The notes under the pieces are model-generated. The model made no database searches. It was not told where the DNA came from and was given only the letters and a program-made list of their open reading frames with translations. A program made the position numbers and the translations under genes. Shown here piece after piece: positions 44,866 through 55,379 of a DNA stretch of 64,000 bases. Position 1 is the first letter of the stretch. Every line of letters starts with the position of its first letter. Source of the DNA: Xenoacremonium recifei (taxonomy: Eukaryota; Ascomycota; Sordariomycetes; Hypocreales; Nectriaceae); assembly GCA_012184525.1 (NCBI GenBank), contig WOFQ01000006.1, forward strand, positions 372,001-436,000, given 5' to 3'.

Positions 44866-47197
44866 ATGGCCTACGAGCCGCGGGGCGAAAACGACCGCGG
44901 AGGCGCTGGTCAGGATGGAGCTTTTGTCAAAGTGAGAGGCCGACGTAAGTGATTCGGTGTTTTTACTTTTCGAGTGCTTTTGTTCCCCATTGTTTCCGTT
45001 GTTGTTTGCCCTTTCTCACCTCGGTCGCCTTTTGCCCTCGAAGACAATGATCAACGACAGAAGCTGGATCCAATGGTTGATGTCCATTCGAGGCCGCCAT
45101 CAATGGATTATTGAGAAGATTCTCATCTCATGTGCCATCGCCGACAATGGAAAGATGCGATTGAATAACCGCCTCTTCGCTACAAGGAGAAGGCGTGGTC
45201 TTCTGTTGTCATTCACTTCAACCTACTTGCTTGCATCTAGATTTGGAATAGAAGTGAATTTGGGGTTATTATTTGGGCGTTTTTTTTTGGTCTTCATTAT
45301 GGATGCGAGGAACAAGAACAACGCGACATTGTTCATTACGCTGACCACTCAACCAACAGGCCCCGTCACCGACTATGGCTCGACCGTTTTGAACTGGATG
45401 CATAATCGACTGCCCAGCTACCGAGGGGGCTATAATGGCGAGGCAGAGCGGCCTAGCCCATCCTATATCATCGACGTAAGACTTTTACCAGTGGGAGGAT
45501 GTCCAACAACTAACTTGCCTTTCTAGATGATACCTCCTGCAGCGCGGAGAACTTCACCCGGAGACTCCATCCCGGCCAAGCATCTTCACTCTTCGTTGAA
45601 CAAGATCAAGCACCCTATCAATGTCGTTCGATGGACCCCAGAGGGCCGACGACTGGTGACTGCGTCTACAAGCGGTGAATTCACCCTCTGGAACGGTACC
45701 GGATTCAACTTTGAAACCATCATGCAGGCTCATGATTCTGCCATTCGAGCTCTGGAGTATTCTCACCAAGACGATTGGCTCATCTCCGCGGACCATGACG
45801 GTGTTGTCAAATACTGGCAGACCACTTTCAATAACGTCAAGAGCATCAACGCTCATACAGACCCCATCCGTGACCTCGCTTTCAGTCCCAGCGACGCCAA
45901 ATTCGTCACAGCGAGTGACGATTCGACACTCAAGATCTTCGACTTTTCCCGTGGCCAAGAGGAATCTAAGTTGGAGGGACATGGTTGGGACGCCAAGAGT
46001 GTTGATTGGCATCATGAGAAGGGTCTACTAGTGTCTGGTTCAAAAGACCACTTGGTCAAGCTCTGGGATCCGCGCACTGGCCGCTGTCTCACGACGCTCC
46101 ATGGCCACAAGAGCACCATCACCAAGGTCCTGTTCGAGAAGGTCCGCGGTCTTTGTTTGGCTACCTCTGCTCGAGACCAAACTGCCCGTGTCTTCGATCT
46201 CCGAATGATGAGAGACATCGTTCTGCTCAAGGGTCACGAGAAGGACATCAGCACGCTCACCTTCCACCCGTACCATCCTAACCTCCTCAGCACTGGTGGA
46301 ATGGACGGCTCGCTCTACCACTATGTCCTAGACTGCCCCAATCCACCTCCTGGTCATCCCCTCACCGTGGCCCCTTACGATCACCCAGACCCTACCGGAG
46401 TGCCTGCGCAATCCATCTGGCCGCTGCACAAGGTCCCCTACGCTCACGACTATGCCATTTGGTCTCTCGATTGGCACCCAGTCGGCCACATTCTGGCCTC
46501 TGGCTCTAATGATAGAATCACTCGCTTCTGGACTCGTGCTCGTCCCGGAGAGACTGACGTCTTCCAGGATCGGTACCATATTGGCGAAGCTGCTGCTGAG
46601 GCGAACGGTACCTGGGATCGCCGTGGCAACCGCCGCCAGCGACAGGAAGAAGAGCAACAGGAGATGGAGGACGAGATGGACGCTCTTGTCGACCAGGACG
46701 CTCCTAAACCAGTTGTGCCTGGGCTGCCTGGCATTCCTGGTCTACCTCTTGGCGGAGGTGTCCCCGGCCTTGGGGCAATCCCGCCCCCTAACATCCCGGG
46801 TGTGGGAATCGGTTCTGCCGCGCCTCCTCCACCGTTGCCGTTCCCTCTTCCGGGTCTCAAGGGCGGTATTCCCCCGCCGCCTCTGCCTGGCATCGACCCA
46901 ATGAATCCCCCAGATCCCGCGCAGCTTCTGGAGCTCATGAAGAAGGCCGGTGTGCCTCTGCCGCCTCCTGGCGCTTTACCTCCCGGTGCCCTTCCTCCTG
47001 GCCTACTTCCGCCTCCGGGAAGTCTTCCCCCTCCACCACCTGGAAACTTCCCACTGCCTGTGCCGCCGCTGCCCATGCCAGGTGCGATCACTGAAGCTGA
47101 GCGGCAGAGTGAGGCCCGGCGCCGGGCTCCATTGCCTAGTCAGGAGGAGTCTCTGCGCAAGGAACAGAGGCAGGGGAAGTACACGCGTGCCAGATAG
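44866..47197 (+). CDS. pfs2: Polyadenylation factor subunit Pfs2/WDR33
   Basis: A 621-residue WD40 protein of the cleavage and polyadenylation factor from exons 44866-44944, 45360-45475 and 45527-47197. The N-terminus carries RPVTDYGSTVLNWMHNR, the Pfs2/WDR33 signature before the propeller. Seven WD units follow (for example FVTASDDSTLKIFD, LVSGSKDHLVKLWD and ILASGSNDRITRFW). WDR33 binds the AAUAAA signal. The tail of about 200 residues is rich in Gly-x-Pro and Pro runs, like the collagen-like tail of WDR33. Intron 1 is 415 bases, several times longer than the others in the window. Confidence 0.95.
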
Positions 47198-47724
47198 ACG
47201 ACGGCAAGACGGAATGGTCGTTCTAGGAAGACGATATGGAGTTGGCGTAAGCACTCGGATGCTTCGCATCCAAATAGCAATTGATTTGGTGTGTCCCCGA
47301 GCAGATGGGAGTAGTGGCGCAGGAGCATTCGTTGATGGATACCCCATGGCGTTGGCGGTAGTAGACGCACATTGAGGAATGGAAAAGGGTTTACAGAGAG
47401 GCTTTATGATTGAGAAACACATAATCAGGTAGTTCCAGATGCTGCGAGGGGTTCTGCAGATTTGGACTAGGGAAATCATCGGTTTACGGTAGCATCGAGC
47501 ACTTGTTTGCTCCCAATGTAAAATAAATACTTTCCTTTGAAATCTTAATCCATTGATGAAACCTCGCGATGCTATGCTCTTGTACAACCCTAAGACCCTG
47601 CCCTTCCAAGCCCTGTCCTGCTTGTGAATGGGTCTATGTTCTAAAAGTACAAGTCCGCTCTGCTTGTAGCAGGCTATATACGATCTTATTAGTCTCAATC
47701 GTCATGGTTGAATTAAGGCGTTGC
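47198..47724. other. Convergent 3' region between pfs2 and nuc1
   Basis: Only 3' UTR-like sequence is seen between the two stop codons. Confidence 0.5.
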
Positions 47725-48762
47725 TCATTTCTTTCCAAACGCCTTCTGCCTATCCGCGTAATCTCTAATGACGAGCGCGCACGTCGTGTCGGCACATAGT
47801 CGTTTCCTGCGCTGGACAGGCAGCTTGCTCGTGAACTCCAGCCCACTCGCCCGCTCAACGGCCTCAATCGGCACCTCGAAGTCGGTGATGGGCTTGTCGT
47901 TCGAGATAGGCGCATTAGGCAGCACGAAAGCTCCCAGAGCAACGTTGCCGCCTACACGGCCGTCCTCAGCGTAGATGACCTTGTAGAAGTGTGTAGGTAC
48001 AGCAACGGAGGGCGGGCTTCCGATCATCTCGTACTTGACATACCACTTGCCGTCCACAGGGTCCTTTTTCGGCAAGTATAGGGGGCCGGTGACGATACGC
48101 ACCGACGGATACCGGATCGTCAACCGCCGGCAGAAGTCCTCGAAGTGTGCCCAGTAGTCACGGTTGAAGCCCTCGCCAACCTGGGGGCACATGTTGGTCA
48201 GATAGAAGGTCTCGTCCATGGCGCGCTGCGACCACTTGCAGTCGGCAGCAGGCACCTGATGGCCGCGGTCGTAGCCACTGCGGAAGTAGTCCTTAAGCAG
48301 GGCGCGGAACTTGGCCGGCACGGCATCATCCTCAGCGAACTGCGAGTTCTTGCGGTCGCCGTCTTTCGTAGCCAAACTCGCAGGCGTGATGTGCTCAGCC
48401 ACCCAATGCGGGTTGCGCGTCCGTCGGTCATAGCTGGACACGAGAGCGCTGCGAGCAGCGAGGTCGTTCACCGGGCCGGGGAAGCCATACTGGAAGAGGC
48501 CGGCGGGGTCGACGGGCGCGGAGTTCGCTGGCGCTGGTGGGAGAGGAGCGGCGGACGGAGAGAAGACTTGCGATGGCGGGACGGCGACGGGCGACGGTGC
48601 GGGAGGTGCGATGACGGAGGACGCGGTTGTGGGAGGTGCTGCGGCGGTTGGTTGAAGAGCTTCGGGCTTCTTGTCGCCGCCGCGGAGGGAGTAGAGGGCG
48701 GCTGTGAAGGCGGAACCCGCGCCGGCGCCGATGGCGATGGTTGCGAGGGTGGCCTTGGACAT
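47725..48762 (-). CDS. nuc1: Mitochondrial nuclease Nuc1 (endonuclease G)
   Basis: A 345-residue, intronless DNA/RNA non-specific nuclease of the beta-beta-alpha-metal type. The catalytic DRGHQ motif is at residues 165-169 with His168 as the general base, followed by the metal-ligand Asn region (FYLTNMCPQ and FNRDYW). The N-terminus has a short hydrophobic segment (ATLATIAIGAGAGSAFTAALY), the expected intermembrane-space anchor or targeting signal, then an Ala/Pro-rich linker to about residue 88. EndoG degrades mitochondrial DNA and can move to the nucleus during cell death. Confidence 0.96.
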   Translation of the reverse strand: MSKATLATIAIGAGAGSAFTAALYSLRGGDKKPEALQPTAAAPPTTASSVIAPPAPSPVAVPPSQVFSPSAAPLPPAPANSAPVDPAGLFQYGFPGPVNDLAARSALVSSYDRRTRNPHWVAEHITPASLATKDGDRKNSQFAEDDAVPAKFRALLKDYFRSGYDRGHQVPAADCKWSQRAMDETFYLTNMCPQVGEGFNRDYWAHFEDFCRRLTIRYPSVRIVTGPLYLPKKDPVDGKWYVKYEMIGSPPSVAVPTHFYKVIYAEDGRVGGNVALGAFVLPNAPISNDKPITDFEVPIEAVERASGLEFTSKLPVQRRKRLCADTTCALVIRDYADRQKAFGKK

Positions 48763-50087
48763 GGCGGAGGAAGTAAATTAGGGAGCGATTGAAGAGGTTC
48801 TCTCAAGCTGGAAGAAATGTGTGCGAGAGAAGAGAAGTAAGGAGTGTAAATGCGGTCACGAGAATCGCAGGCCCGTGTGACGTCGGGGCAGCTGAGGGAA
48901 TGTCTTAGATTTCGAGGTGTAAGAGATGGGAGTTGAAATGGAAATTTTGGAGTGTAGTCGGAGGGCCGGTGTTTTGCCGTCGGGTTGGATTCGGGGGTCC
49001 GGAGATCCGCCCGGGGAGATCGTCCGGGAGGAGCCTTGCAGCTTCGGATGTTAGTTGATATAGGTAGAGTGAAGGCATATTTCTGTTTTTGTGCCCTAGA
49101 AATCCTGGGATTCCAGTATAATGGCGCTTGGAAAAGGGACTTATCATATGAAGAGGCTGTCTCGAGGACTGACAACTCTACAGCTCTGAACTCAAGAGTG
49201 AGGACTATAGACAGAGATGCATGTTACGAAAATATCCTTTGGCGACAACTTTATGTTATCTTTTGATAGACCAAAAAGAGCGGACTGTCTTCAATCTACT
49301 CCGTACACGTTCTTTGATGTTGATGCAGACACTCTGCTCACCGCTTACACGCTATACTCAAGCAGTGTCTCAGATGCCCCAGATTTGCAAAAGAGAACCT
49401 TGATGGACTCTTCAATCTGTACTCAACCCGGCAGGCAACAGAGTTGCGCAATCAGCAGGTGGCTGTATTGTATTTCTACAGCACGTGCTTATTTGGTTTG
49501 TTAGATAATGCTTTGGACTTTGATGATATTCCAAACAGCAAATACCGTGGATATCTCTCGAGTATTGGCAGGCAGGCAGACATCCAAGTCAACCAAGCAG
49601 TCGAGGCGTAATTGTCAACTGTTCAAGACAGGCAGCCGGAGCATCCGTCCGGGTGTTTAGATAAGACAGTTTGCGGCACAGAAATTCCCTTTGCAAGTGA
49701 GGCAGGTTGAGGTGTGCCTCACACAAAGTCAAGGTGTCAGCTGCACAGCCAGCCTCAACACATGCACATGCCGAACTCCTCGATCATGTCATTCAGCCCA
49801 GACCCTTGTGACCAGAGGCCCATTTGTAGCTGAGAGCTCTTGGTTGGTTGACCGAGCCAAATACTAGAGCGCAGCTCAACCTTCCCGCTCGCGCGTGAGA
49901 CAATATGAGGAGTCGGCCTCCCACGAGAACCTTGATAGTCGGCCACTCACACAGCCCCAGACCGCGCTCGCGATGGACACATAAGACCACAGCGGCACAG
50001 AAACCCCCACGACCTAGCAGATTAGAGTCCCCCCTGACGTTCGAATTGTTGCAGTTCCTGGTGTCGGTCTGGTGGCAGTGAGTGGAC
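48763..50087. other. Intergenic, 1.3 kb
   Basis: Upstream of nuc1 (minus) and of the small membrane-protein frame (plus). No supported gene; the part 49080-49600 is comparatively AT-rich. Confidence 0.5.
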
Positions 50088-50285
50088 ATGGCTGGGGTTA
50101 GTCACGTAGCGCTGCTGTGCGCCTTCTTCCTCGTCTTCCTCACGGCCTTTCTCTCCTTGTTCATCTTCACGCTCATCGTGTTGTTGACGCTGCTCAAGCA
50201 GTGGGTTTACGACGTGCCGCGCCTTTACGACTTCGATTTCGACGTTGACGAAACTGGCGAGCTCGGGCGCCTGCTGCACTGTTAA
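50088..50285 (+). CDS. Possible 65-residue single-helix membrane protein
   Basis: A short frame with an ATG at 50088. It encodes a long hydrophobic segment over about residues 7-37 and then an acidic, aromatic C-terminus (LYDFDFDVDETGEL). It lies 354 bases upstream of the zinc transporter start on the same strand, so it could be a small gene or an upstream frame in that gene's leader. Codon use and the hydrophobic-then-charged layout look protein-like, but I do not recognise it. Confidence 0.4.
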   Translation: MAGVSHVALLCAFFLVFLTAFLSLFIFTLIVLLTLLKQWVYDVPRLYDFDFDVDETGELGRLLHC

Positions 50286-50638
50286 ATCCGCCTAATCGCC
50301 TAACCCTCATTCGTCGTCGCCGTTCTGGGGCCAATTTGCCTCCCGCTCCCGCCGTCGCCTCACCTGTGACCGAAAGTTGGAAGGAAGCTCCAGCACACAG
50401 GCCAGCAGCGCCTTCCCTCGCTGAGGTGCAGTCCAGTTCAAGGCACCTGGGCAGGACTGCTTTGGGGCTAGAGGCTAGAGCTTCCCACCCTTCGAACCTC
50501 AACTCTTTCTCGCCATCATCCTAAAACCTACAATTCTACATCTTCGCTCCGACCCTGAATCGCCTCGCCCTCCCCGTTCTCCTCCCAGCGCACGCCAATA
50601 ATTGCTGCTACCTTCTGCTGGCGGACGGACTCGTGGCC
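50286..50638. other. Upstream of the Zrt3-like gene
   Basis: Spacer between the small membrane-protein frame and the zinc transporter ATG. No clear regulatory motif is seen. Confidence 0.5.
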
Positions 50639-52385
50639 ATGGCGCTGCATGCGGCCGCCCTCGACAATGACACCCGCGGGTGGATCATGAGCTTTGTCAG
50701 TGGCATCGGTGAGCCTCAACAACCTTCCGTCTCTGTCTTGCTCGAACGCCCTGAATTGACGCTTTCTCAGCCTGCGTGCTTGGTGCTTCCATCATATGCG
50801 TCGACATAATCGTCCAGCTTCTGCCCGGAAAGCGGAATTTCCGCATCCAGGAAAGTAATGTCTTCCTGGCCTGCTCACTGAGCCTGAGCTTCGGTGTCAT
50901 GGTATGTCATCAATCGTCCGGCGCGACTCAGGCCATTCTACTGATCCGTGCCGACAGCTCTTTTCCGCGCTGTATAGTATGCTGCCTGAATCCAAGGAGT
51001 ATCTCGAGGATGCTGGATGGTCGCATCAGCGAGGTGGCCTGCTGATGATGTCTTGCTTTGTGGGCGGTTTCATCGGCATCCAGGCCGTGTCTCGGTTGCT
51101 GCATCAGTACATGCCTAGCCACGTCGTCGATTGCGACCACACCCACGAAGAGAACCATCAGGAAGGCAGCTCCTGTCATCACAGCCGTCGGCAATCTAGC
51201 ATAAGCCGAGCGCGCCGTCGATTATCACGGGGTCACTCGTCGCGGCCCTCCTTCTCCAAACACAGCTCTCATGTCGAAAACGGCCACGCCCACAGCCACG
51301 CTCATCTTTCTGAGTCGACACCCTTGCTTAACTCCGAACGCAATGGCAGGCCCAAGACTTCGGAACATCAGGCATCCTTTCATGATGATGACGAGATGGT
51401 GCAGACGTCGACGAGCCCTACCATTGTCAGCCGTAGGTCCTTGGTCAGCAATGCTAATAGTGAAGCGCGAGGGCGGCGCCCGTCCATGTTCCACGTCCCG
51501 AACCGAGTACTGTCCTTTGTCAAGGACACAAAATGCAACTGCGACGAGTCCGGACTCTGCTACGGCTACACGGATCCCTGTGGCCAAGAATGCTTCAAGC
51601 ACCTGAACCGTTCGACCAGCACCATCCGACAGAACGGCGTGCTCCGGACTACCACCGGTCCTTTCTATCCCCATTCCGGCTCCGTGTTTCACGGCAGCCA
51701 CGGCGACGAGCATGGCCATGGACATCACTCGCATGACCATGATTCTGAACAAGAATGTATCAGCCCCCGATTCCGCACCAGTCGTGCCGCCTCCCGAGAA
51801 CCTATTGGGTATATCTCAGAGGAAGACCACGCCTCCAGCTGCTCGTCCCTACAAGAAGGTGATGATGAAGACGTCGAAGCCCAACATCATCATCATGTTC
51901 CAACCAATGCTTTCCTCGCCATTGGTCTCCAGACGTCCATTGCCATCGCCCTTCACAAATTCCCAGAGGGCTTCATCACATATGCCACCAACCACGCTAA
52001 TCCAGCTCTCGGCTTCAACGTTTTTATGGCACTCTTTGTTCACAACATCACCGAAGGCTTCGCTATGGCTCTCCCGTTGTACATGGCCATTGGCTCCAGG
52101 TGGCGTGCTATGGCCTGGTCCGCCCTCCTTGGCGGTCTGTCACAACCCATGGGTGCAGGTTTCGCTGCACTGTGGTTCAAGCTTGCTAGCCGAACGCATA
52201 TGACGCCTAACGCCGTTGCTTATGCGTGTCTCTTCGCCATGACGGCTGGCATTATGGTGAGCGTGGCTTTGCAATTATTTGTCGAAAGCTTGAGTCTCAA
52301 CCACAATCGCAATCTCTGCATTTTCTTTGGCTTCATCGGCATGGCGTTGTTGGGACTCAGCAATGCTCTAGTGGCGGTGCATTGA
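50639..52385 (+). CDS. zrt3: ZIP zinc transporter, Zrt3-like (vacuolar)
   Basis: A 542-residue ZIP-family transporter from exons 50639-50708, 50771-50901 and 50958-52385. Three N-terminal helices are followed by a large loop of about 270 residues with His-rich clusters (ENGHAHSHAH, DEHGHGHHSHDHDSEQ and HHHHVP) and a Cys stretch (CNCDESGLC). The conserved transport helices carry ALHKFPEGFI and FVHNITEGFAMALPL, which bind the metal. Yeast Zrt3 exports stored zinc from the vacuole, and the size and loop fit that subgroup. The first exon is only 70 bases and joins as SGI-ACVLGAS. Confidence 0.92.
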
Positions 52386-52865
52386 TTGTGGTTAGACAAT
52401 GTTGCGATGCTCGCCATCCCTACGGCCTCGGTTGGTATACTTGATGTTCATTATTTGGAATTTGGGTTGGGAATATTCGCTGGCTGGAATTATATTGGCT
52501 ACGTATCATTGGATCGCCAAGGTCAGGAATGGGTGCCGTCGAGCACGGTATAGGATTACGGTTTTGGGAGGAATAGGTACATAAGTCAGTCTAGACAGGG
52601 CCCAACTGCACCATTCAATTGTAGTAAAAAAGCAAGAATGCACTTTTATTCGTTCATCTCATAATGTTCCATATCGACATCCATACTCGCAAAGCATTAT
52701 TTTACGCCTCATCGTTGACATTGCTGTATATACATCTCCTCTCATCACTTTCCCGACTAAATCGGATGTAAGGAAGGGCCTCGCGGCGGGGGTATCTATC
52801 GGGAAAAGGCCGCATGTGTCAAAACGCCATATCGTAAAGCCCGGGCAAAACGCCATCTCTCTCTA
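52386..52865. other. Convergent 3' region between zrt3 and TFIIIA genes
   Basis: Only 3' flanking sequence is seen here. Confidence 0.5.
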
Positions 52866-54419
52866 TCAGAACTGAGCCAGCGCGGGATCCACGATTGGCT
52901 CTCGCGCAAGGAGCAAGATATTGGCCTCGTCTTCGATCCACTCGTCAGTGGCAGGGCCATAGTCCATCTCGGCAGCGAAGATCTCCTCCTGCGCATCGTC
53001 GTCGGGCCAGGCTGAGACGTCCTGGGCGAAGAGCGAGGGCTGCTGGTCGGGGAGGTCGAAGGGGCCGGTGTCGGGGGGTTTGGCGGGGTCGTGGGCGTCG
53101 GCGGTGTGCACGTAGAGGTCGTGGTAGCGGATGAAGGTCTCGTCGCAGTGCTGGCATGCGATGCTGGCTTTTTCTTGGCGGGCGGCGCCGGAGAGCACGG
53201 CGACGGGATCGGGGGCCGGGCGAGGCGGTCGGGTGAGTTTCGGGCGTTCCTGGCCGAGGTGCTTGTACCGGATGTGCTCTTCTAGTCGGAGCTTGCTGGT
53301 GAGCTTCTCGCCGCAGCCCTGAGAATTATCCCATCCTGGTAGGTTGGCACTCGACATGTCGAACTCGCCGCATTCGAAGCGCACGCCCTCGTGCGCAGTG
53401 CGGGTATGCACCCTCAGGTTGTTCTTCTTCGTAAACCTCTTGTCGCAGCCTTCGTAGGGGCATTCAAACACGCGGCGCTCATCGATTGTCTTGCCCGAGT
53501 GGTGTACATCGACGTGCTCGGCTAGCTCCCAGCGTGCCTTGGACTTGAAGTCACAGAACAGGCAGTTCTGATGCTCCTGGCGGACATGGGCCTGGAGGAG
53601 GACTTCGGTGGTGAAGCCCACCCGCTCTTCGGTACCGTCGGGAAGCTGCTTGAGGCCGCATTCTTCGCACCAGTATTTGACTTCGCCATGTTCGCGCTGG
53701 TGGTGGCGCTTGAGGGCGTTTTTGCTGTCGAAGGCAGAGGTACAGCCTTCCACCGAGCAGGCGTATGCGGGGAGGTTCTCGTGGTCCTTTCGGACGTGTT
53801 TGTTGAGAGTTTCCTTCTTCCGGAAGCTCTGGCCGCAATCTTGGCATCGGAATCGCTCTTCGCCTTCGTGTACGGCCTGGTGCCTCTTCAGCCGCGTGCC
53901 GGTGACAAAGCTCTTGCCGCAGCCTTCCCGAGGGCAAACATGCTTGCGCTCAAGAGTGTGCACCGCCTTGATGTGTTGTTTGAGGTGCTTGTCTTCGATG
54001 TAGTCCTTGTCGCAGCCGTCGTAGGGGCACTTATGGGGTCGGTTGTTGGTGTGAGAGTTGAGATGGTCTCGGAGACGGGCTGGGCGGTTGAAGGATTTTG
54101 GACAGCCGGGCCAAGTGCAGGCGAGGGTCTTCAGGTCGGAGGGGAATTTCGGTCTGGGAGTGGTGGCACCGGTTTGATTCGTTACGACGGATTCAACTTC
54201 GGTAGCAGAGTTTGGTGTTTGTGCAGAGGTAAAGTCGTCTTCAACATAATCGACGTCGTCAACATCATCTTCCACATCTTGAACATCTGGGCAAGTTAGC
54301 CATACTATGCTGAAGTTTTTCTTCTGTATCGTCTTACAAGAATCATCAAGGTCTTCAGATTGGTGCTTCTTCGCAGAAGGCATCTCAGGCGCTGCCTCAG
54401 CAGCGCGTCGTTTGCTCAT
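52866..54419 (-). CDS. tfc2: Transcription factor TFIIIA (C2H2 zinc fingers)
   Basis: A 500-residue protein with about nine C2H2 fingers of the TFIIIA type, which binds the internal control region of 5S rRNA genes for RNA polymerase III. Predicted minus-strand exons are 54419-54338 and 54286-52866. Fingers start at CTWPGCPKSFNRPARLRDH, continue through CPYDGCDKDYIEDKHLKQH and CPREGCGKSFVTGTRLKRH, and end with CQHCDETFIRYHDLYVH. The two-residue spacing between Cys pairs in the atypical fingers and a loop in the sixth fit TFIIIA. The 51-base intron (GTAAGA donor, GCTAAC branch site, CCCAG acceptor) is in frame without a stop. The in-frame TTG at 54446 is not used; ATG 54419 is. Confidence 0.88.
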   Translation of the reverse strand: MSKRRAAEAAPEMPSAKKHQSEDLDDSCKTIQKKNFSIVWLTCPDVQDVEDDVDDVDYVEDDFTSAQTPNSATEVESVVTNQTGATTPRPKFPSDLKTLACTWPGCPKSFNRPARLRDHLNSHTNNRPHKCPYDGCDKDYIEDKHLKQHIKAVHTLERKHVCPREGCGKSFVTGTRLKRHQAVHEGEERFRCQDCGQSFRKKETLNKHVRKDHENLPAYACSVEGCTSAFDSKNALKRHHQREHGEVKYWCEECGLKQLPDGTEERVGFTTEVLLQAHVRQEHQNCLFCDFKSKARWELAEHVDVHHSGKTIDERRVFECPYEGCDKRFTKKNNLRVHTRTAHEGVRFECGEFDMSSANLPGWDNSQGCGEKLTSKLRLEEHIRYKHLGQERPKLTRPPRPAPDPVAVLSGAARQEKASIACQHCDETFIRYHDLYVHTADAHDPAKPPDTGPFDLPDQQPSLFAQDVSAWPDDDAQEEIFAAEMDYGPATDEWIEDEANILLLAREPIVDPALAQF

Positions 54420-54757
54420 CGTGGTCTCATACCGGCTCACTGACAAGCAGCTGAAGGCGGAGGTTGGTCGAAGGACGGCAGAATCGGGACGTTAGAAAAG
54501 CGGTCAGACAAATTTTTTGGTGGGTTACGAGGATACTCGGTGAACTCTCGGTGAACGCCGCGCTAGCCCCGCATGTGGCTGGCACTGAGCTGAGACGACG
54601 GAGCGGATAAACTACGGCGGAAGCTGAATTTCTTTGTCGTCGCCCTGCCTTTTTTCCATGAGGCTGAACTAGGCCTTTTCACAGCTTCGCCATCACGCTC
54701 ATTCAAGCTTTTACGACTCTCTAGCCACTCTAATTTTCTACTGCATAGTTTATCATC
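54420..54757. promoter_or_regulatory. Shared promoter of TFIIIA and rpb6
   Basis: A 338-base head-to-head interval between the two start codons. No specific element is recognised; the interval is too short for two fully separate promoters. Confidence 0.7.
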
Positions 54758-55379
54758 ATGTCTGACTTTGGCGACGACGATGTTGGTGCTGGCGGGTAAG
54801 TTACAGCGCTCCATTGACGGCCGGCGCATAGAGCAGCCTCTGACAACCCCTCCAGAGACGAGCCCATGTACGAGGACGAGGAGATCGAGGAGTACTATGA
54901 CGATGAAGTTGTCGAGGATGGGGAAGGCCACAAGGACGACGAGCAAGAAGACAACGTCGTTGTATCGGGCGACCCCTCTGCGGCCGCAAATGCTCTGAAG
55001 GGCGGCGACAAATCCATCAAGGACAAGCGCGTGCCGGACAGCGAGCGAACCACGACTCCCTACATGACGAAATACGAGCGCGCGCGCATCCTCGGCACCC
55101 GTGCTCTGCAGATCAGGTGCGCTCAGCTGACGCGATGGGAATGAGAAGATCACAACGCTGACGAGAGCAGCATGAACGCGCCGGTGCTGGTTGACCTCGA
55201 AGGCGAGACCGACCCGCTACAGATTGCGATTAAGGAGCTCCGGGAGAAGAAGATTCCGTTGATAGTGCGACGGTACCTCCCCGACGGATAGTAGGTTGCG
55301 CCCAGCCATTGCGCCGTTGATTTGATCTAATGTTGGTTACAGTTACGAGGATTGGACGTGCGAAGAGCTGCTTCAGTAA
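54758..55379 (+). CDS. rpb6: RNA polymerases I, II and III subunit Rpb6/ABC23
   Basis: A 151-residue protein from four exons 54758-54795, 54856-55116, 55171-55290 and 55343-55379. An acidic N-terminal half (about residues 1-55) precedes the conserved omega-like domain: TTPYMTKYERARILGTRALQ, ALQISMNAPVLV and KELREKKIPLIVRRYLPDG, ending YYEDWTCEELLQ. Rpb6 is shared by all three nuclear polymerases and helps assembly around the largest subunit's clamp. Length and sequence match the family. Three introns in so short a gene are typical here. Confidence 0.97.

Noticed and set aside
44957..45526. 189-residue plus-strand frame across pfs2 intron 1 and exon 2
   Set aside because: Most of it is the long first intron read through; only the end overlaps true coding sequence.
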